Assembly (NCBI RefSeq): GCF_015679185.1 | Contig: NZ_CP064939.1 | Span: 2,604,001-2,668,000 of the forward strand | Origin: Pedobacter endophyticus | GTDB lineage: Bacteria > Bacteroidota > Bacteroidia > Sphingobacteriales > Sphingobacteriaceae | Length of the DNA: 64,000 nt | Reading direction: 5' to 3' | Shown: piece after piece, positions 9,447 to 18,476 of the stretch | Layout of the letters: every line of letters starts with the position of its first letter | Numbering within the stretch: the first letter of the stretch is position 1 | Notes under the pieces: model-generated | Told to the model about the DNA's origin: nothing | Seen by the model: the letters and a program-made list of their open reading frames with translations, nothing else | Database searches by the model: none | Program-made: the position numbers and the translations under genes

Positions 9447-10253
9447 TTAATGTTGCCCGGCTTCCACCGCTTTACGCACACTTCCGTATTGGTTTAACAG
9501 ATCAGCTGCCTCATCGTACCCAATATTCAGTTCATCAGCTACCATTTGTGTGCCGCGATCAACCAGTTTATTATTTGTTAACTGCATATCGACCATTTTA
9601 TTGCCAACCACGCGACCCAACTGCACCATTACAGTGGTACTCAGCATGTTTAAAACCAATTTCTGTGCCGTTCCCGATTTCATTCTTGTAGATCCTGTAA
9701 TAAATTCAGGTCCTACAACCACTTCAACAGGGAAATCAGACTCGGCCGCAATTGGTCCTCCGGTATTGCAAACGATACAACCCGTTAAAATGCCATGTTT
9801 ACGGGCAGTGTTTAAGCCACCAATTACGTAAGGTGTGGTGCCCGATGCAGCTAATCCAACAAGGCAATCTTTTTCATTGATATCAAACTCCTGAAGATCT
9901 TTCCAGGCTTGCTCAGCATCATCTTCGGCAAATTCTACTGCTTTTCTAATGGCGGTATCGCCACCTGCAATAATTCCAACTACCCAGTCAAACGGAACGC
10001 CATAGGTTGGCGGACATTCGGAGGCATCAACTACTCCTAAACGGCCACTTGTGCCTGCGCCAATGTAAAAAAGACGCCCGCCTTTTTTCATTCTATCGGC
10101 CACCGCCGAAGTTAATCGCTCTATTTGAGGCAATGATTTCTCAACGGCATAAGCTACAGTCTTGTCTTCGTTATTAATGCCCTGCAAAACCTCTAAAACC
10201 GACATTTGCTCAATGTCGTTATAATTTGATTCTTGCTCGGTTACTCTGTTCAT
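9447..10253 (-). CDS. murQ: N-acetylmuramic acid 6-phosphate etherase
   Basis: Cleaves the lactyl ether of MurNAc-6-phosphate to GlcNAc-6-phosphate and lactate during cell-wall recycling. It is 268 residues, a little short of the usual 300, with a SIS sugar-isomerase domain. The signature IGAGTSGRLGVVDASECPP is near residues 62-80, and GPEFITGSTRMKSGTAQK is the phosphate-binding part. It ends shortly after QYGSVRKAVEAG. No murK or anmK partner is visible nearby. Confidence 0.95.
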   Translation of the reverse strand: MNRVTEQESNYNDIEQMSVLEVLQGINNEDKTVAYAVEKSLPQIERLTSAVADRMKKGGRLFYIGAGTSGRLGVVDASECPPTYGVPFDWVVGIIAGGDTAIRKAVEFAEDDAEQAWKDLQEFDINEKDCLVGLAASGTTPYVIGGLNTARKHGILTGCIVCNTGGPIAAESDFPVEVVVGPEFITGSTRMKSGTAQKLVLNMLSTTVMVQLGRVVGNKMVDMQLTNNKLVDRGTQMVADELNIGYDEAADLLNQYGSVRKAVEAGQH

Positions 10254-10422
10254 AAATTTAATTTTGATAAAATTCGGTAAATTCTTTTAAAAACAATCTT
10301 AAAAACTCAAAATTGTGCACCACAAAATTCTGAGCCGCGATTTCGGCGGTTAATTTATGTTAAAAATTATAAACAAAAGACATAAATGTGCAGTTAAAAT
10401 ATAAGCAACCCACTTATTTTCA

Positions 10423-10430
10423 TAAATTTG
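10423..10430 (+). promoter_or_regulatory. -7 box (TAAATTTG) before the S41 protease
   Basis: TAnnTTTG match 11 bases before the ATG at 10442. Because it lies downstream of the alternative ATG at 10388, it favours the 10442 start. Confidence 0.5.
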
Positions 10431-10441
10431 CATCAACGCCG

Positions 10442-12049
10442 ATGAAAAAAAATACCCGTAATAATATACTCATTGCCTTAAGCTATTCTGTAATTTTAAT
10501 AGTGGGCATGGTATTAGGTATTAAATTCATCAAAGACCAGGGTTTTGGCGTTAAACGAAGTCCACAGCTGGCCAGCAACAGCGATGGCAAACTCGAGGAG
10601 ATTCTCCATATCATCAACAAAAACTATGTAGATGACATTAACACCGACTCTTTACAAAACCTGCCAATTGACAGCGTTTTGCATCAGCTTGACCCGCATA
10701 GTGTTTACCTGCCCCCTACCGATGCACAAGACATGACCGATAACCTGGAAGGGAATTTTGAGGGCGTTGGTATAGAATATTACATGCTTAATGATACAAT
10801 GATGGTTACCGGCGTTGTTAAAGACGGGCCGGCATCGCAAGCAGGAATAAAACTTGGCGATAAGATTATTAGCATAGATACATTTGTAGTAAGTGGCAGA
10901 AACCTACCAAAAGAGCAGTTAACGGGCCGTTTTAGAGGCAAGGCCGGTAGCGGCGTAAGTGTAAGCCTCATTCATAACGGCGCCCAGGCGCCCAGCCGCT
11001 TAATGGTAACACGGGGCAAGGTAAACATCAGCAGTATTGATGCGGCCTATATGATCAATAATGAAACAGGCTACATCCGCATCAGTAAATTTGGTGCGAA
11101 TACAGATAACGACTTTTCGAGTGCCGCCAATAGTTTAAAAGCAAGGGGAATGAAAAAGCTCATTCTCGATTTACGCGATAATGGCGGTGGGTATTTTTCT
11201 GCAGCTACAGGTTTAGCCGACCAGTTTTTGCCCGAGAACAAATTGATTGTTTATACCCAGGGCAAGCACGAGCCACGCACCGACTACTTTTCTACTGGTA
11301 CCGGAACTTTTCAAACCGGCAAATTGGCCATACTCATTAATGAAAACACCGCCTCGGCAAGTGAAATTGTTGCGGGCGCAATACAGGATTTGGGCAGGGG
11401 CATTATTGTTGGCCGCCGATCGTTTGGAAAGGGCTTGGTGCAAGAGCAATTTGCCTTTGGCGATGGTTCGGCACTTAACTTAACCATTGCACGATATTAC
11501 ACGCCATCGGGCAAAAGCATCCAAAAATCTTACAAAAAAGGCTACGATGTTTACAAGCATGAGCTTGATGAAAGGATGATAAACGGAGAGCTTACCGGCG
11601 ATCATAACTCATTTCAAGATTCGGTAGAGAAAACAGAGGGCGTTAACATTCAACGTAACAACAAAATAAAACCAAGTGGTGGTATTCAGCCCGATATTTT
11701 TGTAAAGCTCGATACCATGGGCTACAATAAATTCTATGCAAACCTGGTGAGCAAAAAAGTACTCTCCGATTATGTTTTTAATGTACTAACTAGCAAATAC
11801 AGCGCAAGCTTTGTTGAGCAAAATGTGAATACTTTTGTTTTAGGCGATAATGATTTTAAAGATTTTATCGGTTTTATTCAACGCAAAAACATGCCGATAG
11901 ACCGCTACCAATTGTACAGTGCCAGGAGTGTAATTTTAAACGATTTAAAAGCGCTACTTTGTAGATATTATATGGGCGATGTTGGCTATTATAAAGCAGT
12001 AAATCAAACAGATAACGCAGTAAAGCAAGCGCTTCTTAACCTGCAATAG
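10442..12049 (+). CDS. S41 carboxy-terminal processing protease
   Basis: 535 residues from the ATG at 10442. An in-frame ATG at 10388 would add 18 residues with no sign of a signal sequence, and the promoter-like box lies between the two. Order: N-terminal membrane anchor (NNILIALSYSVILIVGMVLG), a helical part, a PDZ domain (about residues 90-175), then the S41 catalytic domain. The nucleophile serine is in NENTASASEIVAG and the lysine in RRSFGKGLVQEQF. Such enzymes trim exported proteins in the periplasm. It is divergent from murQ. Confidence 0.93.
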   Translation: MKKNTRNNILIALSYSVILIVGMVLGIKFIKDQGFGVKRSPQLASNSDGKLEEILHIINKNYVDDINTDSLQNLPIDSVLHQLDPHSVYLPPTDAQDMTDNLEGNFEGVGIEYYMLNDTMMVTGVVKDGPASQAGIKLGDKIISIDTFVVSGRNLPKEQLTGRFRGKAGSGVSVSLIHNGAQAPSRLMVTRGKVNISSIDAAYMINNETGYIRISKFGANTDNDFSSAANSLKARGMKKLILDLRDNGGGYFSAATGLADQFLPENKLIVYTQGKHEPRTDYFSTGTGTFQTGKLAILINENTASASEIVAGAIQDLGRGIIVGRRSFGKGLVQEQFAFGDGSALNLTIARYYTPSGKSIQKSYKKGYDVYKHELDERMINGELTGDHNSFQDSVEKTEGVNIQRNNKIKPSGGIQPDIFVKLDTMGYNKFYANLVSKKVLSDYVFNVLTSKYSASFVEQNVNTFVLGDNDFKDFIGFIQRKNMPIDRYQLYSARSVILNDLKALLCRYYMGDVGYYKAVNQTDNAVKQALLNLQ

Positions 12050-12209
12050 CGCCGGGTTTATCTTTTTTTTGGCGGGCGCATGGAGGTTTAGCTTTTGGCT
12101 GCGCTGGTAAAACGCAGAATGCCTTCGTCTAGCATCTTGTATCAACATCGAAGCCACAAAATATCAATCCAAAATTGTTTTTCATCACAGCTAATCAATA
12201 GAAATAAAT

Positions 12210-12806
12210 ATGAAAATAATTATTGTTGGCGCAACCGGAACACTGGGAAAAAGGGTGACTGAAGCCTTTGCCAAAGAACATGAAGTTGTTCGGGTAGGCA
12301 ATACACAGGGCGACATACAAATCGACATTACCAACGAAACATCGATAAAGGCAATGTTTGAACAAGTTGGCGCATTCGATGCCCTGATTAGCACCAGCGG
12401 GAAGGGCCCATTTTTGCCCTTAAACGAAATGACCGGCGAGGCGTTTAAAACCGGTTTGTTAGATAAGTTGTTAGGTCAGGTAAACCTGGTACTTATCGGC
12501 CAGCACTACATTAACAAGGGTGGCTCATTCACGTTAACATCGGGCATATTGGCCGATTACCCATTTGCTGCCGGGTCGGCCCTGAGCGCTGCAAATGGCG
12601 GCCTTAATGCATTTGTTATGGCGGCGGCGGCCGAGCTAACAAACAATGTGCGCCTGAATGTGGTAAGCCCCAACGTTGTTGAAGATTCGCCAGCTTATTT
12701 CGATTCTTTTCCAGGCGAAACGCCCGTTGCAATGGACAGGGTGGTTAGCGCATTTAAGAAAAGCGTTCTAGGTATAGCCACGGGACAAGTAATCAGAGTT
12801 TATTAG
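12210..12806 (+). CDS. Short-chain dehydrogenase-like protein without YxxxK
   Basis: 198 residues with a Rossmann start (IIIVGATGTLGKRV) and a D-I-T segment typical of the small SDR group. Where classical SDRs carry Tyr-x-x-x-Lys, this protein has GSALSAANGGLNAF, so the catalytic Tyr and Lys are absent although the serine strand (GGSFTLTSGI) remains. It may act as an NAD(P)-binding or atypical enzyme. The substrate is unknown. It lies 33 bases from the acetyltransferase gene on the same strand. Confidence 0.85.
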   Translation: MKIIIVGATGTLGKRVTEAFAKEHEVVRVGNTQGDIQIDITNETSIKAMFEQVGAFDALISTSGKGPFLPLNEMTGEAFKTGLLDKLLGQVNLVLIGQHYINKGGSFTLTSGILADYPFAAGSALSAANGGLNAFVMAAAAELTNNVRLNVVSPNVVEDSPAYFDSFPGETPVAMDRVVSAFKKSVLGIATGQVIRVY

Positions 12807-12839
12807 CACGAAAAAGGCCATTGCGAAGTCTTTCGAGAT

Positions 12840-13346
12840 ATGATAGAAACAGAAAAGCTCATTTTAAGACCGCTTACGCATAACCAGCTGGCAAAGTACA
12901 TTAATGACGACAATTCGCTGGAAGAAGAATTCGGTCTTTTGCGTAGCATGAAGCATATTTCGCCATCGTTACAAAATGCGCTAAAGAAGAGCATTTTGCC
13001 CGGGGTGTTAAGCAATGATCACGATTACTTTTACCATACCTTGTGGGCGATTATAGCTAAGCCGGATCGGAAAATAGTTGGCGACATTTGTTTTGTTGGC
13101 GAACCCGATTCAAACGGCGAAATAGAAATTGGTTACACCACTTATGAAGAATTTCGTGGAAGGGGATTTATGACGGAAGCCGTAGGCCGATTGCTCGACT
13201 GGGCAAGGGAGCAGCCGGAGGTTAAGTCTGTTTTCGCCTCAACTGAGAAAGAAAACACTGCGTCGTACGCCATATTACAAAAAAACAACTTTATCTATCT
13301 TGGCGATGTTGATGGAATGATGACCTGGAAAATCGAATTGAAGTAA
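12840..13346 (+). CDS. GNAT acetyltransferase (RimJ/RimL type)
   Basis: 168 residues. It begins MIETEKLILRPLTHNQL, the usual first strand of RimJ/RimL-type enzymes. It has the acetyl-CoA loop as EIGYTTYEEFRGRGFMTEAV (R/Q-x-x-G-x-A/G pattern at RGRGFM) and ends with ASTEKENTASYAILQKNNF. The acceptor is unknown. It probably forms an operon with the SDR-like gene. Confidence 0.9.
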   Translation: MIETEKLILRPLTHNQLAKYINDDNSLEEEFGLLRSMKHISPSLQNALKKSILPGVLSNDHDYFYHTLWAIIAKPDRKIVGDICFVGEPDSNGEIEIGYTTYEEFRGRGFMTEAVGRLLDWAREQPEVKSVFASTEKENTASYAILQKNNFIYLGDVDGMMTWKIELK

Positions 13347-13423
13347 TTTAAATCCCTTGTGTTCGTTTGCATTAAAAGCAATCATTTTTTATTTTTTTAG
13401 CCCCAACCGTTAAACTTAATGCC

Positions 13424-14137
13424 ATGCACTACCTTTTTTCTTTTTTACTTTGTTTATCCAGTCTTGTTTCTTTCTCGCAAAACCCTAAAATAAAAATCAA
13501 ACATTTAACAGGCGATTTGTACACCTACACCACATACAATACCTATAAAGGCGCTGTAACCGATGCCAATGCGGTGTATCTGGTTACCAATAAAGGCGTT
13601 GTGGTGATTGATGCGCCGTGGGATGCCACGCAGTTCGAGCCGTTTTTAGATTCCATTCAAGCCAGACACCATCAAAAAGTAGTATTGGCCATTGCCACAC
13701 ATTCGCACGGCGACCGGGCTGGTGGCCTGGCATTTTTTAAAAGTAAGGGCATAAGCACATACACGAGCAAATTGACCGACGAAATTCTGAAAGCCAGCAA
13801 AGCGCCTCGTGCAGCTCATACTTTTGCCAACGATACTACTTTTACTGTAGGCCAGTATAAAATAAACACTTACTACGCGGGTAAGGGGCATACAAAAGAT
13901 AATCTGACCATTTGGTTTCCAAAAGATAAGGTCTTATTTGGGGGTTGCCTGATAAAAAGCACCAGGGCAACGGATTTGGGTTATATTGCAGAGTCGGACT
14001 TAGCTGCATGGCCAAAAAGCATTGAAAAGTTAAAGCAAAAATACCCCGACACGAAGTTTGTTGTTACAGGACACGATGCCTGGGGAAATAGGGAATCGTT
14101 AGCTTATACCCAAAAGCTGTTGAGGGAGAAAAAGTAA
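13424..14137 (+). CDS. Subclass B1 metallo-beta-lactamase
   Basis: 237 residues with a signal peptide ending near SFSQ, so it is exported to the periplasm. All B1 zinc ligands are present: H93, H95 and D97 in THSHGDRAGG, H156 in GKGHTKDN, C175 in GGCLIKS, and H217 in TGHDAW. The Cys and the GxGHTxDN motif place it in subclass B1, the group of BlaB, IND and the Pedobacter PEDO-3 enzyme. B1 enzymes hydrolyse most beta-lactams including carbapenems; activity here is predicted, not shown. There is no mobile element beside it, so it looks chromosomal and intrinsic. Confidence 0.92.
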   Translation: MHYLFSFLLCLSSLVSFSQNPKIKIKHLTGDLYTYTTYNTYKGAVTDANAVYLVTNKGVVVIDAPWDATQFEPFLDSIQARHHQKVVLAIATHSHGDRAGGLAFFKSKGISTYTSKLTDEILKASKAPRAAHTFANDTTFTVGQYKINTYYAGKGHTKDNLTIWFPKDKVLFGGCLIKSTRATDLGYIAESDLAAWPKSIEKLKQKYPDTKFVVTGHDAWGNRESLAYTQKLLREKK

Positions 14138-14178
14138 CCAAACTCGCTTTTATCAAAACGCCGAAATAATTCGGGCTG

Positions 14179-14688
14179 TTAAAGCGCAATTTCAAACAGA
14201 CTTAAGCTAATTCCTTCATAGTGTTTCGGCAGCCCTTCCGTTTTTTCCATTGTAACTACCCCAACATAATCAAAGCCGCAGCTGGTGTAATATGCTAAGA
14301 GCTTTTCATTATCCGCCCAGGTGTCCATTCTGATAAATTTGATATCGTTTTTTCGGGCGAAGTCTCTGGCCCATTTGATAATTTCCTTTACAAAAGAATA
14401 TCCCCTAAACTCGGGATGAGTTACAATTCGGTGGATATAAATCAAATCATGATCACGCGCTCCCCAAATCAACTCATCGTTAAATGTAACTGCAAATACA
14501 CAAGCCGCCACTCCATCGACCAAAATTTTATATTGCCTGTTCTCGGCAATCTCAGTTTCTACAAGCGCCCGACTAAAGCCCTGCCAATGTTTGTTAAACA
14601 CCTTTTTTTGATGCGCAATAGCCATGTCGTAAAACTCGAAAATAGTATCAATGTCAGCTGCCCTGCTATTTTGTACTTTTAATTGCAT
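14179..14688 (-). CDS. GNAT acetyltransferase
   Basis: 169 residues from MQLKVQNSRAADIDTIFEFYD, a typical GNAT start. A longer frame runs up to 14784, but its extra 32 residues look non-coding and a -7 box (14693-14700) lies inside that stretch, so I use 14688. The acetyl-CoA site is IVTHPEFRGYSFVKEIIKWA, and the end contains LLAYYTSCGFDYVG. The substrate is unknown. It is convergent with the beta-lactamase gene. Confidence 0.87.
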   Translation of the reverse strand: MQLKVQNSRAADIDTIFEFYDMAIAHQKKVFNKHWQGFSRALVETEIAENRQYKILVDGVAACVFAVTFNDELIWGARDHDLIYIHRIVTHPEFRGYSFVKEIIKWARDFARKNDIKFIRMDTWADNEKLLAYYTSCGFDYVGVVTMEKTEGLPKHYEGISLSLFEIAL

Positions 14689-14692
14689 GAAG

Positions 14693-14700
14693 CAAAGGTA
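14693..14700 (-). promoter_or_regulatory. -7 box (TACCTTTG) 4 bases from the start codon
   Basis: TAnnTTTG on the minus strand ends 4 bases before the ATG at 14688. If transcription starts where this box predicts, the message is leaderless or nearly so. No clear -33 element is seen. Confidence 0.55.
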
Positions 14701-14789
14701 AGGGTATTTTTGTGCTGCGAGAGGAAGGTGAACAGAGATTTTATAAAGTTTAGTGCCAGCTTTCGGACTGAGGAGAAGTTGCACCGTCG

Positions 14790-15000
14790 TTGCCTACCCG
14801 TTGGATCGGGCAGCGCTACCACTGACGTTCCAGTTCCGTCTTTGCGAAATCGATTTTTCATCGATTGAAGCAATCTCTATCGTAAACAGATTGCTTTGGC
14901 TGAGTTTATCTTGAGCATTTCGACTACGCTCAATACAAGCTCAAGCCGAAAGGCACAGGCCGGCCTCGCTACAGCATAGCCCTTTTGGGGCAATGATTAC
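14790..15000 (-). repeat. Composite dispersed repeat block
   Basis: On the minus strand it reads tcattgccccaaaagggcta, then a gtagcgaggcc module, a cttcgactacgctcaa hairpin, caatctg, and GATTGCTTCAATCGATGAAA followed by aatcgatttcgcaaagacgg. The same modules recur in order at 34,700-34,850 and partly at 55,370-55,500. No gene is visible between 14,701 and 15,136. Confidence 0.75.
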
Positions 15001-15074
15001 TCGGTGAAAAACCTGTCATCCCAACTCGTCTGTTCCTCTAAAAAGCGATGAAAATAGAATGCTGTAAAACCAAA

Positions 15075-15109
15075 AAGAGATGTCAAGCTTTTAAAGCTTG
15101 ACATCTCTT
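15075..15109 (-). terminator. Hairpin terminator after der
   Basis: A perfect 17-bp stem, aagagatgtcaagcttt with its complement, lies 27 bases beyond the der stop on the minus strand. Confidence 0.8.
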
Positions 15110-15136
15110 AACCAATCAATTACCGCTAACTTCGGC

Positions 15137-16438
15137 TTACTTTTGTCTGAAGAAAATCTGGATTGGTGCACCAGCAAAGTCAAAGCTTTCTCGCAGTTTA
15201 TTTTCGATAAAACGCTTATATGGGTCTTTAATGTATTGCGGCAAATTACAGAAGAATGCAAACATTGGCGAGGTGCCATTAATTTGGGTAATGTATTTGA
15301 TCTTAATGTGCTTACCTTTCAATGCCGGCGGTGGAAATTTCTCAATCAGCGGCAACATTACATCGTTTAATTTAGACGTTGGGATTTTTTTACTGCGATT
15401 GTGGTAAACCTCTAAAGCGGCCTCTATTGCTTTAAAGATCCGTTGTTTATTTAAAACAGAAGTAAAGATGATCGGCACATCGGTAAAAGGCTTAATACGC
15501 TCTTTAATCTGCTCTTCAACTGCTTTCATGGTGTGGGTATTCTTTTCGATCATATCCCATTTGTTCACCAATATTACGATACCTTTTTTGTTCTTTTCGG
15601 CCAAATGGAAGATGTTGATGTCCTGACTTTCGATCCCATCCTGGGCATCGATCATAAGCACTACCACATCAGCTTCTTCAAGCGCCTTAATGGTACGCAT
15701 TACTGAGTAAAACTCTAAATTTTCCTTTACTTTCGTCTTTTTTCTAAGCCCCGCAGTATCAATCAGCATAAACTCATGCCCGAACTGGTTGTAGTGAATT
15801 TTGATCGAATCGCGGGTTGTGCCAGCATTTGCGGTTACAATGTTCCGTTCCTTACCAATGAGTGCGTTTACCAGCGACGATTTACCTACATTGGGCCTTC
15901 CGGCAATGGTAATTTTTGGCAACTGATTTTCCTCTTCTGGCTCATCCTCAAAATTTTTGACCACTTCATCCAACAACTCGCCCGTTCCAGAACCCGTCAT
16001 CGACGAAAGTGGAAATACTTCGCCAAGGCCGAAGCTATAAAAGGTATGAATTTCGTTGTAAAGGGCGGTATTATCTACTTTATTTGCACAAACAAAAACG
16101 GGCTTGTTGCTGCGGCGTAATACCTGCGCAATATCATCATCTAAATCGGTAATGCCGGTAGTTACATCGACCATAAAAACAAGCACACTGGCTTCTTCAA
16201 TGGCGATCATTACTTGCTCACGAATAGCTGCCTCGTAAACATCCTCCGAGTTTGCCACATATCCACCCGTATCAATCACCGTAAATTGCTTATCGGTCCA
16301 TTCGCCAACCCCATAATGCCTATCTCGGGTTACACCGCTCATATCATCAACAATAGCTTTACGGCTTTCTGTTAACCTGTTAAAAAGGGTGCTCTTACCT
16401 ACGTTTGGTCTGCCTACGATGGCTATAATATTACTCAT
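15137..16438 (-). CDS. der: Ribosome biogenesis GTPase Der (EngA)
   Basis: 433 residues with two tandem GTPase domains and a C-terminal KH-like domain, the unique Der layout. First domain: [22 protein letters not shown]. Second: [26 protein letters not shown]. The C-terminus is basic ([10 protein letters not shown]). Der acts in assembly of the 50S ribosomal subunit. It follows a thioredoxin-like gene and era, another ribosome-assembly GTPase, on the same strand, though it also has its own -7 box and a repeat-filled leader. Confidence 0.97.
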   Translation of the reverse strand: MSNIIAIVGRPNVGKSTLFNRLTESRKAIVDDMSGVTRDRHYGVGEWTDKQFTVIDTGGYVANSEDVYEAAIREQVMIAIEEASVLVFMVDVTTGITDLDDDIAQVLRRSNKPVFVCANKVDNTALYNEIHTFYSFGLGEVFPLSSMTGSGTGELLDEVVKNFEDEPEEENQLPKITIAGRPNVGKSSLVNALIGKERNIVTANAGTTRDSIKIHYNQFGHEFMLIDTAGLRKKTKVKENLEFYSVMRTIKALEEADVVVLMIDAQDGIESQDINIFHLAEKNKKGIVILVNKWDMIEKNTHTMKAVEEQIKERIKPFTDVPIIFTSVLNKQRIFKAIEAALEVYHNRSKKIPTSKLNDVMLPLIEKFPPPALKGKHIKIKYITQINGTSPMFAFFCNLPQYIKDPYKRFIENKLRESFDFAGAPIQIFFRQK

Positions 16439-16448
16439 GTTGTGTAGT

Positions 16449-16538
16449 ATTGATAATTAATGCTTATAGTTAATGGTCGGGATGTTTAGCAACAAGCATA
16501 AACTATTTGGCAATGAGCCATTGACTATCAACTACTAA
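16449..16538 (-). repeat. Quasi-palindromic element in the der leader
   Basis: One half contains ttgatagtcaatggctcatt and the other half ccattaactataagcattaa, which are approximate reverse complements, so the leader can fold into one long imperfect hairpin. Confidence 0.6.
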
Positions 16539-16556
16539 CCGAATTATTTCGGGCTG

Positions 16557-16564
16557 CAAAGGTA
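16557..16564 (-). promoter_or_regulatory. -7 box (TACCTTTG) for der
   Basis: TAnnTTTG on the minus strand, about 120 bases before the der ATG. It would put the quasi-palindrome inside the der leader. No good -33 is seen. Confidence 0.5.
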
Positions 16565-16592
16565 CGGTTATTTTTTGTAACCTTAATTTATA

Positions 16593-17099
16593 TTATTTTT
16601 TATACTTTTCTAAAAGGTCTTTTATCACTTTATCGGTCAGTTCGTTACCTTCCAGCAAAGGGAAACCCTCCCATCTAACTATTCCATTGGGATCGATTAA
16701 TATGGCATGTGGAATGCCTTTAACCTGCAGCATATTCTTGGTAACGCCTTTGGTGTCAATCGCTTCGAAATATTTTATTTTAGGGTTATCAAAGGCTTGC
16801 ACCTTGGCTGCAGTTTCATCAGATATGCCAATGATTGCGATTTTGTCGGCATATTTCTCTTGCAGGTTATTCAACGTAGGGATATAAGCCCTGCAGGGGC
16901 CACACCAGGTTGCCCAAAAATCGATCAGTACAAACTTGCCTTCGGTATCGGGCTGTTTCGAAACCCACTGCTCAACAATCAACTCCGGTGCCTTCTCGTT
17001 CAAAATTGACTTCGCCCATAGTTTTTTGCCATTATTAGATTCTTGCGCAGAACTGATGGCAGCCATAAACAGTAGAACAACGGTAAAGACTTTTTTCAT
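16593..17099 (-). CDS. TlpA-family thiol-disulfide oxidoreductase
   Basis: 168 residues with a signal peptide (cut near SSAQ) and one thioredoxin fold. The active site is FWATWCGPCRAYIPTL, and the cis-proline loop is KGIPHAILID. Periplasmic TlpA/ResA-like proteins reduce disulfides, for example in cytochrome c maturation; the target here is not known. It starts 11 bases after era ends, so it is cotranscribed with era. Confidence 0.9.
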   Translation of the reverse strand: MKKVFTVVLLFMAAISSAQESNNGKKLWAKSILNEKAPELIVEQWVSKQPDTEGKFVLIDFWATWCGPCRAYIPTLNNLQEKYADKIAIIGISDETAAKVQAFDNPKIKYFEAIDTKGVTKNMLQVKGIPHAILIDPNGIVRWEGFPLLEGNELTDKVIKDLLEKYKK

Positions 17100-17110
17100 A
17101 TTGTTAGGGA

Positions 17111-18007
17111 TTAGTTATCGTAGCCAAAACTTTTTAAATAGTTCTTTTTGCTTCTCCAATCGGGAATAACCTTAACAAAGAGCTCTAAAAAAACTTTGCT
17201 ATCCAAAAACTTTTCGGCTTCGATACGGGCCTCAGTACCAACTTTTTTAAGCATGCTGCCACCCGTGCCAATCAAAATGTTTTTTTGCGAGTCGCGTTCA
17301 ACCACAATTTCGGCGCTGATTCGGATCATTTGTCCCTTGCCGTTTTTAAGCGGCTCTTCCTTAAAGCTTTTTACAATTACCTCGGTGCTGTAAGGGATTT
17401 CTTTCTGGTAGTTCAGAAAAATCTTTTCGCGGATTATTTCCGAAATGAAAAACCTTTCGGAGCGATCGGTCAGCTCTTCTTTATCGTAATACGCCGGATG
17501 CTCTGGCAAAATCGATAACACCTGATCCAAAATCCCCTCAACATTGTGGTTGTGAAGTGCAGAAATTGCATAAATGGAAACCGGATTTAACTTTTCTTGC
17601 CAATAAGCAATTTTCTCGTCCACCTTTTCCTGCAATGCCTTATCTATTTTGTTGATCAGAACAATTGTTGGAATGTCGCGATCGAGAATTTTCTCCAAAA
17701 CGTCATCCTCATCATATTCCTCATTTATGTCAGTTACAAATAAAAGTACATCAGCATCCGTTAACGAACCGTTTACAAAGCTCATCATACTCTCTTGTAA
17801 AGAGTATTTTGGCTTAATAATTCCGGGAGTGTCTGAGAAAACGATCTGATAATCTTCTTCATTTACGATACCCAAAATGCGGTGTCTTGTGGTTTGGGCC
17901 TTCGGCGTAATAATGCTAAGCCGCTCACCTACAAGTACATTCATGAGTGTTGATTTTCCAACGTTGGGTTTACCAATAATACTAACAAAACCTGCTTTAT
18001 GCGCCAT
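17111..18007 (-). CDS. era: GTPase Era
   Basis: 298 residues from MAHKAGFVSIIGKPNVGKST; the frame extends 11 codons further upstream but without homology. GTPase motifs: GKPNVGKST, DTPGI, NKID. A C-terminal KH domain contains RDSQKNILIGTGGSMLKKVG. Era binds 16S rRNA in 30S assembly. It heads an operon with the TlpA-like gene and probably der. It is divergent from the first tRNA cassette. Confidence 0.96.
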   Translation of the reverse strand: MAHKAGFVSIIGKPNVGKSTLMNVLVGERLSIITPKAQTTRHRILGIVNEEDYQIVFSDTPGIIKPKYSLQESMMSFVNGSLTDADVLLFVTDINEEYDEDDVLEKILDRDIPTIVLINKIDKALQEKVDEKIAYWQEKLNPVSIYAISALHNHNVEGILDQVLSILPEHPAYYDKEELTDRSERFFISEIIREKIFLNYQKEIPYSTEVIVKSFKEEPLKNGKGQMIRISAEIVVERDSQKNILIGTGGSMLKKVGTEARIEAEKFLDSKVFLELFVKVIPDWRSKKNYLKSFGYDN

Positions 18008-18028
18008 TGAAATATTTTTTAAAATAAA

Positions 18029-18060
18029 TTTGCAGCACAAAGAAACGAATTATATCTTTG
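18029..18060 (+). promoter_or_regulatory. Promoter of the first tRNA cassette
   Basis: -33 TTTG (18029-18032) and -7 TATCTTTG (18053-18060) with 20 bases between them, the Bacteroidota housekeeping pattern. It lies about 60 bases before the tRNA. Confidence 0.7.
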
Positions 18061-18120
18061 CATTCCAATTCGGAAAGAGAGTTAAGGATTTAATTCAAAT
18101 GAAAAACGAGTTGTATATAA

Positions 18121-18193
<73 letters not shown>

Positions 18194-18198
18194 CTAAA

Positions 18199-18278
18199 AA
18201 GAGTCTGAAGTCAGTTAGTCCTAAGTCAATAGTCGTTACGACTCAAGACTGAGAACTCGAGACTAAGGACTGAAAAAA
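18199..18278. repeat. agtc/gact quasi-palindrome between the tRNAs (copy 1)
   Basis: The left half repeats agtc words (gaagtcagttagtcctaagt), and the right half repeats gact words (gagactaaggact). Together they form an imperfect hairpin filling the 88-base spacer. Confidence 0.75.
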
Positions 18279-18281
18279 AAT

Positions 18282-18353
18282 GGCCCGTTCGTCTAGGGGT
18301 GAGGACGCCAGATTTTCATTCTGGAAACAGGGGTTCGATTCCCCTACGGGCTA
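18282..18353 (+). tRNA. tRNA-Glu (TTC), copy 1
   Basis: A 72-base cloverleaf with acceptor GGCCCGT/ACGGGCT, anticodon stem CCAGA/TCTGG and loop TTTTCAT (anticodon TTC). The T arm is intact. No CCA is encoded after the discriminator A. Confidence 0.95.
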
Positions 18354-18384
18354 CAGAGCGGCTTACAGAAAGCCAAACAGATTT

Positions 18385-18414
18385 AAACCGACTTTGAGTC
18401 GGTTTTTCTTTTTT
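18385..18414 (+). terminator. Terminator after tRNA cassette 1
   Basis: Stem aaaccgact/agtcggttt with a 3-base loop followed by a T-rich run. Confidence 0.85.
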
Positions 18415-18476
18415 AGAACCCGTTCGTCAAATTCGAAAACTTCATAAACGTATCGACTCTAACAAACGGAAATAAA

